IMG/VR virus record: IMGVR_UViG_3300030451_001513
Location: 1 to 27,012 of that record
Source: a virus
Direction: 5' to 3' (one strand)
DNA length: 27,012 bases
Under the pieces are notes generated by a model. The model was not told the origin of the DNA. It did no database searches and saw nothing but the letters and a program-made list of their open reading frames with translations. This document shows positions 1 through 5,875 of this stretch, in pieces (the stretch's first letter is position 1; each line of letters starts with the position of its first letter). The translations under genes were made by a program, and so were the position numbers.

Positions 1-2
1 AC

Positions 3-353
3 GCACTGGATAATTTGACCAGAGAAAATTTTTCGAGTATAAAAGTGCCCTCCTTTGCTTTTTGTGCCGAGGGTAGAAGTATTCAGTATCAGGTTCAGTA
101 TATCAAAGGAGGAAGTATTATATCCAGAGAGGAATGGTATACTCTATATGATGAACTGGTTGAGAGAGATAGTGAATACAGTTTTACAGATTATAAAAGA
201 AAGAACTTCATCAAGTATCATGGTAACATCTATCCAGTAGATCTGAACAGTTATAGCAAGACACCTGTTGAAGTACGTCGTACCCTGTGGAAAAGAGAAG
301 AAAAGATGCCAAAGACATTATTCAATCAACAGGGAGAGAAGATATTCTACTAG
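3..353 (+). CDS. 3' end of an unrecognised gene (partial, start outside window)
   Basis: The reading frame is open from the first bases of the window to the TAG stop at 351-353. No ATG codon occurs in it until close to the C-terminus. A TTG at 15-17 is the only early start-like codon, so I read this as the C-terminal ~116 residues of a protein that starts upstream. The visible part is soluble, rich in Lys, Glu and Tyr, with no membrane segment and no motif I recognise. It ends tail to tail with the 69-aa minus-strand gene, and the two stop codons lie on opposite strands of one CTAG. Function unknown. Confidence 0.6.
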   Translation, partial: ALDNLTRENFSSIKVPSFAFCAEGRSIQYQVQYIKGGSIISREEWYTLYDELVERDSEYSFTDYKRKNFIKYHGNIYPVDLNSYSKTPVEVRRTLWKREEKMPKTLFNQQGEKIFY

Positions 354-559
354 GGTTTTATAATAAAGTACTTGTTCAGTACAGCAACCTGTTCATCATA
401 CTTAGCAATGGTATTGAGTTCTTTCTCGATTGCTTCTGTGATATCTGAATGTTCACCGATACCAGCAGGGTTGGATAGGTAGACTTCTACGTTTGCTACA
501 TGCTTGGCAATGTCTCCTTTTGCATGAGCGAGTAATGCGTTGACTAATTGATCTCTCAT
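350..559 (-). CDS. Conserved-looking small soluble protein, 69 aa
   Basis: This 69-residue protein begins MRDQLVNALLAHAKGD and has no membrane segment. It is alpha-helical in character, and its second half is acidic with a Glu-rich stretch around residues 43-57. From memory it resembles a small ORF common in cyanomyoviruses, but I cannot check that here and know of no assigned function. It is the last gene of the minus-strand block. Its ATG overlaps the TGA of the 31-aa membrane protein (ATGA), which suggests coupled translation. Its stop overlaps the stop of the convergent plus-strand gene. Confidence 0.85.
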   Translation of the reverse strand: MRDQLVNALLAHAKGDIAKHVANVEVYLSNPAGIGEHSDITEAIEKELNTIAKYDEQVAVLNKYFIIKP

Positions 560-651
560 TGTGAATTACGTGCATCAAAGTACTTTTGCATTGTAGCACC
601 ATACCATATCAGTACAGATACTTCAGCGAGAATGATAAAGGGTATAATCAT
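556..651 (-). CDS. 31-aa single-span membrane miniprotein
   Basis: The ORF reads MIIPFIILAEVSVLIWYG and continues to a polar tail of about 12 residues ending NSQ. Residues 2-19 form one hydrophobic segment with an acidic residue (Glu10) in the middle. Both ends are ATGA overlaps: its ATG lies over the TGA of the 136-aa gene and its TGA lies over the ATG of the 69-aa gene. This exact nesting between two good genes is the main reason to call it. Function unknown; a membrane-associated role is inferred only from hydrophobicity. Confidence 0.7.
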   Translation of the reverse strand: MIIPFIILAEVSVLIWYGATMQKYFDARNSQ

Positions 652-1058
652 TTTGTATATGCTTGGATAAGTGGGTTATTGAGGACAGCAGGATCTGCTA
701 GTGAAGGTTCATAGTCTTCTGGTAACTGAAAGTCTATGTAATTATAGTCTCCTCTTCTCTTCTGATCTTCAAGTTCGATGAGGATTGTTGCTGTTGCACC
801 AAGATCATCTACCGCTTGTGCCATACGTCTGAATCCTGTGCCCACGATGAATTGTCCCACGACAACTGCAAGTGTCGCAGTTCCCCAGAAATAATAGTAG
901 AAGGAAGACTTGACTTGTGCCTTTGCTTTTGTATAAGCATTCGGTTTCAGATGAGCAGTACTCATCAATGGTTCTCCTGCTGCTTTTGCAGCATCACTTG
1001 CAGCCTTCAGTCCCGCTAATGCTTGGACGTCAGATTGGAATCCTTTTTTGGACTTCAT
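648..1058 (-). CDS. Membrane protein of unknown function, 136 aa
   Basis: The N-terminal ~50 residues are Ala/Lys-rich and probably helical. They are followed by one hydrophobic segment at about residues 52-75 (YYYFWGTATLAVVVGQF region) and a C-terminal part of ~60 residues that is acidic and Pro/Tyr-containing. I do not recognise the family. The layout suggests a single-span protein with soluble domains on both sides of the membrane. It begins 35 nt after the 79-aa gene, and a plausible sigma-70-like promoter fills that gap. It is followed by an ATGA overlap with the 31-aa gene. Cyanophage-type hypothetical proteins of this kind usually lack an assigned function. Confidence 0.8.
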   Translation of the reverse strand: MKSKKGFQSDVQALAGLKAASDAAKAAGEPLMSTAHLKPNAYTKAKAQVKSSFYYYFWGTATLAVVVGQFIVGTGFRRMAQAVDDLGATATILIELEDQKRRGDYNYIDFQLPEDYEPSLADPAVLNNPLIQAYTK

Positions 1059-1082
1059 TATAAACTTGTTGTGTCTCTCTAT

Positions 1083-1111
1083 ACTATAACACCTTATTCG
1101 TCATCTTGCAA
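1083..1111 (-). promoter_or_regulatory. Putative sigma-70-like promoter for the 136/31/69-aa genes
   Basis: On the minus strand TTGCAA (1106-1111) is followed after exactly 17 nt by TATAGT (1083-1088). This matches the bacterial consensus at 4 of 6 and 5 of 6 positions. It ends 24 nt before the ATG at 1058, in the only real gap of the local gene block. The -35 box lies inside the end of the 79-aa gene. The spacing and position are good, but the region is AT-rich and chance matches are possible. Confidence 0.45.
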
Positions 1112-1333
1112 CATAGATGTATCATCTATTTTATCTGGTTTCTTAAATACTAAAAGTTCTTCTCCGTACTTCACTCCTTCCATTTCGGGATGTGGTGCCG
1201 GAACTTTATATGGTGATTTAGGTTTATTGACTTCTCGGAAGACTTCTCCCATACTACGGAAAAAGAATGCAAACGTCATTCCTGCAAGTGCAAAGAATCC
1301 GAGTAGATATACTGTAATGAAAATGGTGTTCAT
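1094..1333 (-). CDS. 79-aa membrane protein of unknown function
   Basis: An N-terminal hydrophobic segment (about residues 4-26, MNTIFITVYLLGFFALAG onward, very rich in Phe) is followed by Arg28 and a charged, Pro-rich soluble tail of about 50 residues ending in an acidic stretch. This is the pattern of a short signal-anchor protein. I have an impression of similar ORFs in cyanomyoviruses but cannot name a family. Its ATG overlaps the TGA of the 36-aa gene (ATGA), and a 35-nt gap with a promoter-like sequence follows it. Confidence 0.8.
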   Translation of the reverse strand: MNTIFITVYLLGFFALAGMTFAFFFRSMGEVFREVNKPKSPYKVPAPHPEMEGVKYGEELLVFKKPDKIDDTSMLQDDE

Positions 1334-1440
1334 TTCTGTTTTTTTCTATTTTCCCATGCTATGAATGCTTTATAACCTAAGTAACCTCGTGCCAAGTCCA
1401 CTGCTACGAACGTTATACATCCGATCAGTATGACTTCCAT
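1330..1440 (-). CDS. 36-aa single-span membrane miniprotein
   Basis: The ORF begins MEVILIGCITFVAVDLARGY and ends in a basic tail (RKKQK). Residues 3-14 are strongly hydrophobic, then Asp15 and Arg18 interrupt the segment. The ATG at 1438-1440 overlaps the TAA of the nuclease gene by one base (TAATG). The TGA overlaps the ATG of the 79-aa gene (ATGA). The two-sided overlap supports it as a real gene. No function can be assigned. Confidence 0.65.
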   Translation of the reverse strand: MEVILIGCITFVAVDLARGYLGYKAFIAWENRKKQK

Positions 1441-1937
1441 TACTGTATCAACTCTGGTAATGGATCTCCCTCGTCAGGCGGGAGCGTACCTCTTCTCATC
1501 CGTAAGTCTCTCAACTCATCGAAGTCTTTCTTCTTTGTTCCACCATCATACGGCCATGCATAACCTTCACCGATCATTTCCTCATTGAGTGATACAGTAG
1601 CATCCCCAACATATAACCAACCAAGAAGCCGACCATACTTACCCACGCCACCTTTGAGTTCGGTTCTGATAATAAGTTCATCTTCTCCTTTTATAGTATC
1701 TTCAAGTTTCTTCTTCAACCAGTTAGTCGCATCTATACCCAGTGCCTTCTCTTCTAGATCTCTTGTCCTCTTCTCAGGAGTATCAACTCCGGCAACCCTC
1801 ACTCTCTCCTTCTTCATCAAATCAAATCCCAAGTCAATCGTCACATCTATAGTGTCGCCATCGACAACTCTGTTGACTTTGACTACACGAAAGTTATAAC
1901 AACTCTTACGACTTGGTGGAACCATCACTCCCATCAT
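1440..1937 (-). CDS. Staphylococcal-nuclease-like (SNase/thermonuclease fold) protein
   Basis: SNase-family proteins are Ca-dependent phosphodiesterases that cut DNA and RNA. The diagnostic positions of the staphylococcal enzyme are present in order: VVDGDTI at 24-30 (Asp28 corresponds to Asp21), RVAGVDTPE at 47-55 (Arg47, Asp52 and Glu55 match Arg35, Asp40 and Glu43), and YGR at 101-103 (Arg103 matches Arg87). The catalytic set therefore looks intact. At 165 aa it has about the size of the mature enzyme. There is no signal peptide, so it should act inside the infected cell or virion. The start is MetMet at 1937/1934; an AAGGAG at 1942-1947 sits 4 and 7 nt upstream, favouring the second ATG. 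A role in host nucleic acid breakdown or recombination is inference. Confidence 0.85.
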   Translation of the reverse strand: MMGVMVPPSRKSCYNFRVVKVNRVVDGDTIDVTIDLGFDLMKKERVRVAGVDTPEKRTRDLEEKALGIDATNWLKKKLEDTIKGEDELIIRTELKGGVGKYGRLLGWLYVGDATVSLNEEMIGEGYAWPYDGGTKKKDFDELRDLRMRRGTLPPDEGDPLPELIQ

Positions 1938-2034
1938 TCATCTCCTTATAAGCCATACTCAGTATATAGTAGATATACCAAGACACGATTATGAGCAGAA
2001 TTGCTATCATCCAGATGACTCCCCAGACTATCAC
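1906..2034 (-). CDS. 42-aa membrane miniprotein with GTG start
   Basis: The GTG start (2032-2034) overlaps the TGA of the SGNH-like gene above it as GTGA. The protein is one long hydrophobic helix (residues 2-25, IVWGVIWMIAILLIIVSWYI) followed by a short polar tail rich in Ser, Asp and Lys. Its 3' end runs 32 nt into the nuclease ORF in another frame, and the ribosome binding site of the nuclease gene lies inside it. That arrangement would couple the two genes. A GTG start makes it less certain than its neighbours, but the strong membrane pattern and the coupled start support it. Function unknown. Confidence 0.6.
   Translation of the reverse strand: MIVWGVIWMIAILLIIVSWYIYYILSMAYKEMNDGSDGSTKS
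1942..1947 (-). promoter_or_regulatory. Shine-Dalgarno sequence of the SNase-like gene
   Basis: AAGGAG on the minus strand lies 4 nt before the ATG at 1937 and 7 nt before the in-frame ATG at 1934. It supports starting the nuclease at one of these codons and not at the later Met at residue 5. It is embedded in the coding sequence of the 42-aa membrane protein. Confidence 0.6.
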
Positions 2035-2813
2035 AGCATCTTCTCCACAATCGGTTTCATGAATTTTACAATATCAATACTTCCCTGCTTCGTCGGATGG
2101 AATGAATGAGGGTTTACCATTCCTTTTCTCTGTAGCAAATCAATCCGATGGCAGTCATCAAACCAGTCTGAGAAATGGAACTTGTCTTTATTACCTCTCC
2201 AACCATTTCTTCGTGCCAGAGTCGTACACATATCTTCTTCTAATGCAGGATTTGGTATGACACCAGTAGTATTCAGTGTCTCAAAGAATGCATAGGGCAC
2301 TCCGAGTGCATCAAAATAGTGCTGCCAATGAAGTATATTGTTTGTCAAGTCTCTCAGAAATACTTTTTCGTCAAAATGTTCCTTGAAATAAGCAAAAGTA
2401 TCGAAACCAGTCTTCTCCCTTTCTCTCAATCGGTTAGTAGGATCGTTTTTTGCTTGATTGAATGACACAGATGAGTAACTTTTGAGTCTATTGAACCATA
2501 ATTCATCACGATAGATGGATGTAATACCCCATAGGACAGCAGTATTTTCCCAATCTACCTCATTTTCTGCAAAATATTTGGTTGCACGACGGAATTGTGA
2601 CTGATTTGATGACCCACCCTTAGAAATATTGATGTTTGTAAGGTTCAATTCATCACAAAGTTTGAGTCTCCAACATGTATCATCTACATAATCTCCTTTT
2701 CCACCTTCTTTTTTGAATTTTGCCTTGTATGTTGCCTTGTCGACAGGGTTTTCTGCATCATAATATGACCCAATACCAAAAACCCAACTGCATCCGAGTG
2801 TTATAAGGTTCAT
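2031..2813 (-). CDS. SGNH/GDSL-hydrolase-like protein, copy A (260 aa)
   Basis: The N-terminal beta strand and turn MNLITLGCSW resembles SGNH block I, with Ser9 as candidate nucleophile. GGSSN at 66-70 resembles block II, and HPT at 239-241 resembles the block V His. SGNH proteins are esterases, acyltransferases or related hydrolases, often acting on acetylated sugars. Two usual features are missing: where GxND is expected there is WGITS (95-99), and the residue three before the His is His236, not Asp. The neighbouring paralogue shares these changes, so this may be a distinct subfamily, a Ser-His dyad enzyme or a non-catalytic fold. No signal peptide is seen. The start overlaps the previous stop (ATGA), and the stop overlaps the GTG of the 42-aa gene. 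Confidence 0.7.
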   Translation of the reverse strand: MNLITLGCSWVFGIGSYYDAENPVDKATYKAKFKKEGGKGDYVDDTCWRLKLCDELNLTNINISKGGSSNQSQFRRATKYFAENEVDWENTAVLWGITSIYRDELWFNRLKSYSSVSFNQAKNDPTNRLREREKTGFDTFAYFKEHFDEKVFLRDLTNNILHWQHYFDALGVPYAFFETLNTTGVIPNPALEEDMCTTLARRNGWRGNKDKFHFSDWFDDCHRIDLLQRKGMVNPHSFHPTKQGSIDIVKFMKPIVEKML

Positions 2814-3589
2814 ATTTTGATTACTTCGTCGAATAACTTTGCTATTCTAGCATGTGCTTCACGAGTTGGGTGGTATGAGTAAGGATTTACTAATTCTTTC
2901 TTCTCTAAAAACCTCATTCTTCTACTATCATCGTTGTTGAACTGCGAAACATGGTACTCATCAGGGTCATAATTATCAAATTCAAGGTCTTCACATAGTA
3001 TAGACATCAAATCTCTGTATTTTCTATCATTGAACAGCATCCTATCTACAGGAATAGGGTAGTCATGATGGTTGAATGTGTCAAACCAGTAGTTTTCAAC
3101 ACCTAATCCCTCAAAAAAGAGGTTCCAATGTCTCATCTTATGTGAAAGTTCTTTGATTTTTTGCTTTTTATCGAAGTGCCACTCCAAATGATTGTTGACA
3201 TCAAACCTTTTATGCTTCATATTGACATCTCGATTCATTCCATGACCATATAATACGTTCTGATACCCTGCTTTACCTTCATGGTTCTTTGTCAACCATA
3301 CCTCATGCCTGAAAACTGAGGTGATACCCCATAATACTATGACTCTTTCTCTAGGTTTCTTCTTGAAGTAGGTGGTTGCTCTACGAAACTGTCTATCATT
3401 ACTACTACCCATCTGTGAAAAGTTGAGATTAGTGCACTTCCACTTCTTTGTAAGCAATCCTCGGAAGGATAATTCATCACAGAGGATGTCATCATCATTT
3501 TTATCCTTATATTCTTCTTTATTCATGCCTTTCTTGTATGCCACACCGACACCACGAGTCCATGAACAACCTAATGTGACTAATAACAT
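2810..3589 (-). CDS. SGNH/GDSL-hydrolase-like protein, copy B (259 aa)
   Basis: This is a diverged tandem paralogue of the next gene downstream. Shared landmarks in the same order are TLGCSW (5-10), GSSN followed by QFRRAT (61-72), VLWGITS (85-91) with Arg and Glu soon after, and NPYSYHPT (235-242). Like copy A it has GITS in place of GxND, and a non-acidic residue (Tyr237) three before the His. I start it at the ATG at 3589 and not at the TTG 6 nt upstream, because the ATG start aligns directly with copy A. A hydrolase or acyltransferase acting on a surface glycan fits the neighbouring sulfotransferases, but substrate and activity are unknown. Confidence 0.7.
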   Translation of the reverse strand: MLLVTLGCSWTRGVGVAYKKGMNKEEYKDKNDDDILCDELSFRGLLTKKWKCTNLNFSQMGSSNDRQFRRATTYFKKKPRERVIVLWGITSVFRHEVWLTKNHEGKAGYQNVLYGHGMNRDVNMKHKRFDVNNHLEWHFDKKQKIKELSHKMRHWNLFFEGLGVENYWFDTFNHHDYPIPVDRMLFNDRKYRDLMSILCEDLEFDNYDPDEYHVSQFNNDDSRRMRFLEKKELVNPYSYHPTREAHARIAKLFDEVIKI

Positions 3590-3696
3590 GGACAACTCAT
3601 CATTATTTTGAAGGATCTCTGATATTTGTCCTTGAACAACTTACGAAACATGATCATTGTCATGATATGTGTCTGTTGAAATGCTATTTTTTCCAT
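3580..3696 (-). CDS. Possible 38-aa ORF between sulfotransferase and SGNH genes
   Basis: This short ORF starts MEKIAFQQTHIMTMIMFRKL and bridges the gap between the sulfotransferase stop (overlap 13 nt) and the SGNH copy B start (overlap 10 nt). It is Met-rich and basic, with no clear membrane segment. The bridging position would suit a coupled gene. However, it has no convincing ribosome binding site and no recognisable family, so it may be a chance ORF in an untranslated spacer. Confidence 0.3.
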   Translation of the reverse strand: MEKIAFQQTHIMTMIMFRKLFKDKYQRSFKIMMSCPCY

Positions 3697-4661
3697 GATG
3701 AAGGTAGATACCCAAAGGTATTTTTGAAATCTGTGTAATATCTAGCCATGTAAAGGTGAGCACTATGCAAATCCTGCTCTTCTAGGTCATCTATATCACT
3801 TTCCCACTGATCTTGTAGGAATGGGAGGTGAGGAGCACGACTTCCCATGTTGGGAACGTAACAATTGTCATGAAGTTTTGTAATTTTATACGACAAAAAG
3901 TTACTTAGTGCTTCGAGTTGCTCTTTTTCTTGATTTTTATCCCACAAATCTTCCATTATAGTAACATAAGTATTTTCTACACCGAATACAGAGGCAAATT
4001 TACTGTATGCTCCGGAGAAATCACATAAAGAACTACAACAATCCTGTTTTAGAAGGTGAAAGAACAGTTGTTTGTGTAATTTCTTGCGAATTAGGAATCT
4101 AGTCTTCATATCTTCCTTATGTTCGACGGAATATTCAAATTTTTTGTTCAATAAACTACCAACTTCCGAAAAATAGCGTCTTACTGGGTCACGAAACTGA
4201 AAAGTGACCTTTACATTGAAGTGTTCTCGCAATTTAGGAGCAACCTCCGCCCAAAATTCGTATGGAAGTGCATAATTTCCGTTTGTGAAGTCGCAAACTG
4301 CTGCATAAGTGTCTTTTACTGTCTCCCAATGACTCTTCCAGTAAGAAATGTAGTTTTCTATTGACGGAGGACATGCCAAATACGGGTCTAGCGGAGTTCT
4401 GACCGCAAATTTGTTTTTTTGCGACAGGTATTGACCCCAAGGATGATTAGAAGGACGCTTATTGTATAAATTTTGACCAGAACAGTATATTTCTTTGAAA
4501 TGATCTTCGTATTTTGGATATTCGCATAATCTTTTGAGATACCAGTTCTCTTTCAGGTGTCCCATGTGTGCATATTTGTTATCAAGCGTCAAAGTATAGT
4601 GGAAGGGAGTGGTCGCTGCCCATCCTACGCCAGGATTCAATAATAATGTTGGTTTAGACAT
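3684..4661 (-). CDS. PAPS-dependent sulfotransferase-like protein, copy 1 (325 aa)
   Basis: Sulfotransferases of this fold move sulfate from PAPS to a hydroxyl or amino group, often on a carbohydrate. The N-terminal motif NPGVGWAATTP (9-19) fits the 5'-phosphosulfate binding loop, though the usual Lys of PKSGTT is absent. FRDPVRRYFS at about 156-165 fits the 3'-phosphate binding motif (Arg and Ser). A second sulfotransferase starts head to head 181 nt away and shares many positions, including YVP..G..AP and DQWESDI near the C-terminus. Copy 1 has about 25 extra residues after the 3'-phosphate motif, with a CC-containing stretch. There is no signal peptide or membrane anchor, so it should be cytoplasmic in the infected cell. 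Substrate unknown. Confidence 0.78.
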   Translation of the reverse strand: MSKPTLLLNPGVGWAATTPFHYTLTLDNKYAHMGHLKENWYLKRLCEYPKYEDHFKEIYCSGQNLYNKRPSNHPWGQYLSQKNKFAVRTPLDPYLACPPSIENYISYWKSHWETVKDTYAAVCDFTNGNYALPYEFWAEVAPKLREHFNVKVTFQFRDPVRRYFSEVGSLLNKKFEYSVEHKEDMKTRFLIRKKLHKQLFFHLLKQDCCSSLCDFSGAYSKFASVFGVENTYVTIMEDLWDKNQEKEQLEALSNFLSYKITKLHDNCYVPNMGSRAPHLPFLQDQWESDIDDLEEQDLHSAHLYMARYYTDFKNTFGYLPSSWKK

Positions 4662-4674
4662 ATATACAGTAGTT

Positions 4675-4842
4675 ATGGTGGAACAAATGTCCTATGACGT
4701 CTACCTAGATAATGAGATTGTTTTTTCTGTATTGACAAAGAAGCAAGCAGAGGAAAAACGTGACCAAATGCAACAAATGATTATGGCAGGACTGAAAACT
4801 GATTATACTGCCGAGCAAATCTCGATAAAGTATCACTCGTAA
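4675..4842 (+). CDS. 55-aa small protein (YDVYLDNE motif)
   Basis: The protein begins MVEQMSYDVYLDNEIVFSVL and is followed by a charged helix with Lys/Glu/Gln. I place the start at the ATG at 4675, 13 nt after the divergent sulfotransferase start. The open frame extends further upstream, but that part only mirrors the sulfotransferase gene. An internal Met at residue 5 is also possible. The stop overlaps the ATG of sulfotransferase copy 2 by one base (TAATG). The opening motif resembles that of the 53-aa protein at 8089, so both may belong to one family of small beta-strand-first phage proteins. Function unknown. Confidence 0.7.
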   Translation: MVEQMSYDVYLDNEIVFSVLTKKQAEEKRDQMQQMIMAGLKTDYTAEQISIKYHS

Positions 4843-5735
4843 TGAAACCCACCCTATTTCTGAATGTTGGAACCGGATGGTCTGGTACAACTCCATTATA
4901 TTATACATTAGGGTGGTACAATAAGTATTGTCACAGTGGTCATCGCAAAGAGAAGGGTTATTTGTGGTTGATGGACTTATCTGAGACCAGAAACACATTT
5001 GAGAGGGTCAAATTCTACAAACAATTCTTTGGACCTTCAAAACAATCAACTACGAACCGAAAACCGAAGATATTCACACATGAGTCGAAATATATTGGTG
5101 GAAATTGGACAGAAGATGAAATAAAGTATTTTTGGAGTCCTCCATTTACGATAGAGAAGTATATTGAGTATTATATCAAGCATTGGGACTTTATAAAACA
5201 CGATTACAAGGCAGTGAGTGATTTTTCCAATCCTAACGGACAATGCTCTCCAGAATTTCTGATGAAGTACGCTCCAGCACTCAAATCCGTGTTTGACGTA
5301 AAAATTCACGTTGTCTTCCGTGATCCATTACGCAGATTGTGGAGTTTGCGTCAAAAACAAAATCCTAAAGACCCAGTTAGGCAATTTATGAAGATGGGAG
5401 TCGATTTTGGGTATGTACAGTTCTTTCTAAAGTTTGTAGAAGCGTTTGGACTCGAAAATTGCCATATGACGATTATGGAGGAATTTTGGAATGGGGAAAC
5501 GAAGGAATTATCGGATTTTATCGATTATGAGATAAAGGAAGTGCACCCAAACGCATATGTGCCCGATGTAGGTCCTAATGCTCCTAGAATCCAATATTTG
5601 GACGATCAGTGGGAGTCTGATATCATGCATATGCCAAAAGAGGTAAAAGAGTACGGATTGAACATGTTGAAACCCGTCTATATACATTTCAAGGATTACT
5701 TCGGTGATCTTCCCGAACAGTGGAGTAAATTATGA
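4842..5735 (+). CDS. PAPS-dependent sulfotransferase-like protein, copy 2 (297 aa)
   Basis: The N-terminal loop NVGTGWSGTTP (8-18) is the candidate 5'-phosphosulfate site. FRDPLRRLWS at about 158-167 is the candidate 3'-phosphate site. Conserved blocks shared with copy 1 include NKY.H.GH.KE near residues 27-37, TIMEEFW in the C-terminal half, and DQWESDI. It is shorter than copy 1 because the region after the 3'-phosphate motif is compact. It sits in a tight run of the 55-aa gene, this gene, a 47-aa gene and a carbamoyltransferase, joined by 1-4 nt overlaps, so these products are probably made together. Different acceptors for the two copies are likely given their divergence, but this is inference. 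Confidence 0.8.
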   Translation: MKPTLFLNVGTGWSGTTPLYYTLGWYNKYCHSGHRKEKGYLWLMDLSETRNTFERVKFYKQFFGPSKQSTTNRKPKIFTHESKYIGGNWTEDEIKYFWSPPFTIEKYIEYYIKHWDFIKHDYKAVSDFSNPNGQCSPEFLMKYAPALKSVFDVKIHVVFRDPLRRLWSLRQKQNPKDPVRQFMKMGVDFGYVQFFLKFVEAFGLENCHMTIMEEFWNGETKELSDFIDYEIKEVHPNAYVPDVGPNAPRIQYLDDQWESDIMHMPKEVKEYGLNMLKPVYIHFKDYFGDLPEQWSKL

Positions 5736-5875
5736 TCTGGCCATTGAATAGAATCGCTACATGGTGGAAACTAAAGAAGATTAGAGAAGAAGACCCGTAT
5801 ATTTACGAAGATGACGAATATGACGCAATGTTGGACGAAGATAACGACTATGAGGATTTGAGTGAAGGAAGATGA
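5732..5875 (+). CDS. 47-aa acidic protein
   Basis: The ORF begins MIWPLNRIATWWKLKKIREE. An N-terminal amphipathic, Trp- and Lys-rich segment is followed by a very acidic tail (about residues 19-46, mostly Asp, Glu and Tyr). The ATG overlaps the sulfotransferase stop (ATGA), and its TGA overlaps the carbamoyltransferase ATG (ATGA). The two-sided overlap and the strong composition pattern make it a real gene in my view. The Trp-rich basic head could touch a membrane or nucleic acid and the acidic tail could mimic DNA, but neither is shown. From memory similar short ORFs occur in cyanomyoviruses. Confidence 0.75.
   Translation: MIWPLNRIATWWKLKKIREEDPYIYEDDEYDAMLDEDNDYEDLSEGR

Noticed and set aside
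1585-1899. 104-aa plus-strand ORF rich in Ser and Phe
   Set aside because: It is antisense to the SNase-like gene, whose catalytic residues are intact.
3590-3595. TTG start two codons upstream for SGNH copy B
   Set aside because: The ATG at 3589 aligns exactly with the start of copy A (M..[IV]TLGCSW).
4609-4674. Upstream in-frame extension of the 55-aa protein to an ATG at 4609
   Set aside because: The added residues only mirror the 5' end of the opposite-strand sulfotransferase gene, and a start at 4675 leaves a compact divergent pair.
4661-4675. Divergent promoter in the gap between the two start codons
   Set aside because: The gap is only 13 nt. TATATA is present, but no -35 element at proper spacing was found on either strand.
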